This document shows positions 6,338 to 7,643 of a stretch of 7,643 nucleotides of DNA, piece by piece. Position numbers and translations under genes: made by a program. Numbering within the stretch: position 1 is the stretch's first letter; every line of letters starts with the position of its first letter. A model generated the notes under the pieces. The model saw only the letters and a program-made list of their open reading frames with translations. It was not told the origin of the DNA and searched no databases. This DNA comes from Candidatus Cloacimonadota bacterium (GTDB lineage Bacteria; Muiribacteriota; UBA6191; JACPRK01), in assembly GCA_021772705.1 (NCBI GenBank), contig JAJFLN010000390.1, forward strand, positions 1 through 7,643, in the 5' to 3' direction.

Positions 6338-7138
6338 ATGTATCCCGTACTTTTCGAAATCGCCGGACGGCCCGTCTTCGCCTTCGGCACATTCCTCGCC
6401 CTCGGCTTCTTCCTGGCCTACCTCTACGCGGGCTGGAGGTGCGGACAGAAGGGTGTCTCGGACACACACGTCCTGAACATATTCATCATTCTGATCGTCT
6501 TCGGGGTCGCCGGCGGCCGGATACTGGCCGTGATGATCAACCCGGCCCTGTTCACGAACTGGAAGAGCGTGTTCGCCGTCTCTGATGGAGGGCTGGCCTT
6601 TCATGGTGGTCTCATCTCCGCTCTGGCAGGGGGAATCGGCTACATGATCTGGCAGGGTATCCCGATCATGTCCACCCTGGACTGCTTCGGCCCTGCCGTC
6701 CCTCTGGCCCACGCCTCCGGACGAATCGGCTGCTTCCTCTTCGGCTGCTGCTTTGGAATCGAGTGCGACCTGCCCTGGGCCCTGAAGATGCCCCCCGCAG
6801 GCCCAGCCGGCGAATGGGTCTACCGTCATCCCACCCAGTTATACGAGTTCGCTCTGTTGCTGATCCTGGCCTACGTGCTGCACCGGTTCATCGACCGGCC
6901 CCACACGCCGGGACTGGTCTTCGTCGGATACGGCTACGGTTACGCCATGATCCGGTTTCCCCTGGAGATGATCCGGGCCGACCACTTCATCGAGCCCCAC
7001 TACTTCGGCCTCAGCGTGGGGCAGGTCGCCTGTTTGGCCATGGCCACCGTGGCAGGCGTCGTTCACTGGCTGCTGATCAGGAATCGGAAGCCAGTGAAGC
7101 CCTCCAGGTCACCGACGGGAGAAGCTGCCGGGGCATGA
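6338..7138 (+). CDS. lgt: Prolipoprotein diacylglyceryl transferase, second copy
   Basis: A second full-length Lgt, 266 residues, same direction, 74 bases after the first. It has all family blocks: MYPVL at the start, GGRILAV with R61, GGLAFHGG with H89 (the E. coli His103 position), the signature GRIGCFLFGCCFG (128-140) with R129, RHPTQLYE (163-170), and IRFPLEMIRADH (205-216) with R206, E210 and R213. The signature asparagine present in copy one (N136) is Phe135 here. The two copies share the first 14 bases exactly (ATGTATCCCGTACT) but differ widely elsewhere, so they are old paralogues or one was acquired, not a recent duplication. Both look catalytically plausible, and they may prefer different lipids or substrates or be used under different conditions. 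The ATG has no strong Shine-Dalgarno. The polar C-terminal tail (about 249-266) ends in ATGA with a mini-ORF. Confidence 0.95.
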   Translation: MYPVLFEIAGRPVFAFGTFLALGFFLAYLYAGWRCGQKGVSDTHVLNIFIILIVFGVAGGRILAVMINPALFTNWKSVFAVSDGGLAFHGGLISALAGGIGYMIWQGIPIMSTLDCFGPAVPLAHASGRIGCFLFGCCFGIECDLPWALKMPPAGPAGEWVYRHPTQLYEFALLLILAYVLHRFIDRPHTPGLVFVGYGYGYAMIRFPLEMIRADHFIEPHYFGLSVGQVACLAMATVAGVVHWLLIRNRKPVKPSRSPTGEAAGA

Positions 7139-7185
7139 CTACCAGGACTGCTGACCCGGTTGGACCCGCGGCGGTGGCAGAGTGA
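7135..7185 (+). CDS. Possible 16-codon leader ORF linking lgt and the pseudouridine synthase gene
   Basis: ATG at 7135 overlaps the lgt stop as ATGA and reads MTTRTADPVGPAAVAE, ending in a TGA at 7183-7185 that itself overlaps the GTG start of the next gene as GTGA. Overlaps at both ends would let ribosomes pass from lgt to the pseudouridine synthase gene through a short coupling peptide. The peptide has no recognisable function and no good Shine-Dalgarno, so a chance ORF is quite possible. Confidence 0.25.
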   Translation: MTTRTADPVGPAAVAE

Positions 7186-7643
7186 CCGACCACGGTGAGG
7201 CCGGCACACCCGAGCCGTCGGGGTGGAGGCGGCTTGTCTGCGAGGCTGAGAGCGCCGGGACCCGTCTCGACGCGTATCTCTCAAAACGGCTGAGGGACCA
7301 CTCGAGGGAGTACCTGAAGCGTCTCATCCGGGAAGGCCAGGTGACCGTGGATGGGCACCAGGCCGTCCCCTCCCGCAAGCTTCGTCAGGGCGAGGTGGTG
7401 GAGATCACGGTTCCTGAGCCCGTGGCGGTTCACCTCGTCCCGGAGCAGGTTGACCTGGACATCTGCTACGAAGACGTGTCGTTGCTGGTGGTCAACAAGC
7501 CCAGGGGGATGCTGACCCATCCCACCAACGAGCGAACTGCCACGGGGTCCCTGGTCAACGCGCTGCTGGGCCATTGCACGGATCTGGCCGGAATCAATGG
7601 AGAACTGCGGCCCGGCATCGTTCACCGCCTCGATCGAGACACC
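7182..7643 (+). CDS. rluD: RluA/RluD-family 23S rRNA pseudouridine synthase (5' part, cut by window edge)
   Basis: The first 154 codons of a pseudouridine synthase are present; the gene continues past the window. Residues about 27-77 form an S4 RNA-binding domain (TRLDAYLSKRL, then LKRLIREGQVTVDG, then LRQGEVVEI). The catalytic domain starts at about 92, with ICYEDVSLLVVNKPRGML (94-111), and the window ends inside the active-site motif HRLDRDT (148-154), where D151 is the expected catalytic aspartate. The family converts uridine to pseudouridine in rRNA (RluD: helix 69 of 23S) or in tRNA. An S4 domain before the catalytic domain fits RluC, RluD and similar enzymes, so the symbol is a best guess. 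In Bacillus a gene of this family (ylyB) also lies next to lspA, so the neighbourhood is familiar. The GTG at 7182 was chosen because it gives the full S4 domain and overlaps the previous stop; there is no ATG at a better place. Confidence 0.88.
   Translation, partial: MTDHGEAGTPEPSGWRRLVCEAESAGTRLDAYLSKRLRDHSREYLKRLIREGQVTVDGHQAVPSRKLRQGEVVEITVPEPVAVHLVPEQVDLDICYEDVSLLVVNKPRGMLTHPTNERTATGSLVNALLGHCTDLAGINGELRPGIVHRLDRDT

Overview
The window is GC-rich bacterial DNA whose main content is a block of seven genes on the + strand, from about 912 to the right edge. They are closely packed: gaps are 4 to 74 bases, two or three junctions may overlap, and no terminator or strong internal promoter was seen. 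This suggests one or a few polycistronic transcripts. The gene set (O-antigen ligase-like glycosyltransferase, Tgt, LspA, two Lgt copies, RluA/RluD-family pseudouridine synthase) and an exported protein point to a diderm, Gram-negative-type bacterium. The sequence alone does not fix the phylum. The Lgt proteins carry the GR-x-G-C...GCC-x-G form of the signature, unlike the E. coli GNF...NGE form.

Left part (1 to 911): there is no intact gene here. A minus-strand relic of a resolvase/invertase-type serine recombinase occupies 263 to about 710. Its C-terminal half is readable, but it has a frameshift near 585 and a TAG at 711-713, and the N-terminal catalytic-serine region is missing. Left of it, at 1-37, is a near-perfect palindromic inverted repeat, and a short direct repeat lies at 34-44 and 265-275. 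The right side (about 714 to 911) is a non-coding approach to the first gene. This looks like the worn remains of a mobile or site-specific recombination element beside a housekeeping cluster.

Cluster, in order: a secreted protein of unknown function (912-1454); a polytopic O-antigen ligase/polymerase-like protein with a C-terminal TPR-type domain (1479-3620); queuine tRNA-ribosyltransferase Tgt (3625-4785); lipoprotein signal peptidase LspA (GTG start at 4923, but more probably beginning at a CTG overlapping the tgt stop at 4782); two divergent tandem Lgt prolipoprotein diacylglyceryl transferases (5493-6263 and 6338-7138); and the first 154 codons of an RluA/RluD-type pseudouridine synthase (from 7182, cut by the window edge).

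Functionally, Lgt and LspA are the first two steps of lipoprotein maturation: Lgt attaches diacylglyceryl to the lipobox cysteine, then LspA removes the signal peptide. Tgt and the pseudouridine synthase both modify RNA. The O-antigen ligase-like protein would act at the periplasmic face of the inner membrane on surface glycans. The most distinctive points are the tandem lgt pair with different active-site residues, the N-terminally extended LspA with a probable CTG start, and the decayed recombinase with a nearby palindrome. I saw no CRISPR array, rRNA, tRNA or clearly new multi-gene system.
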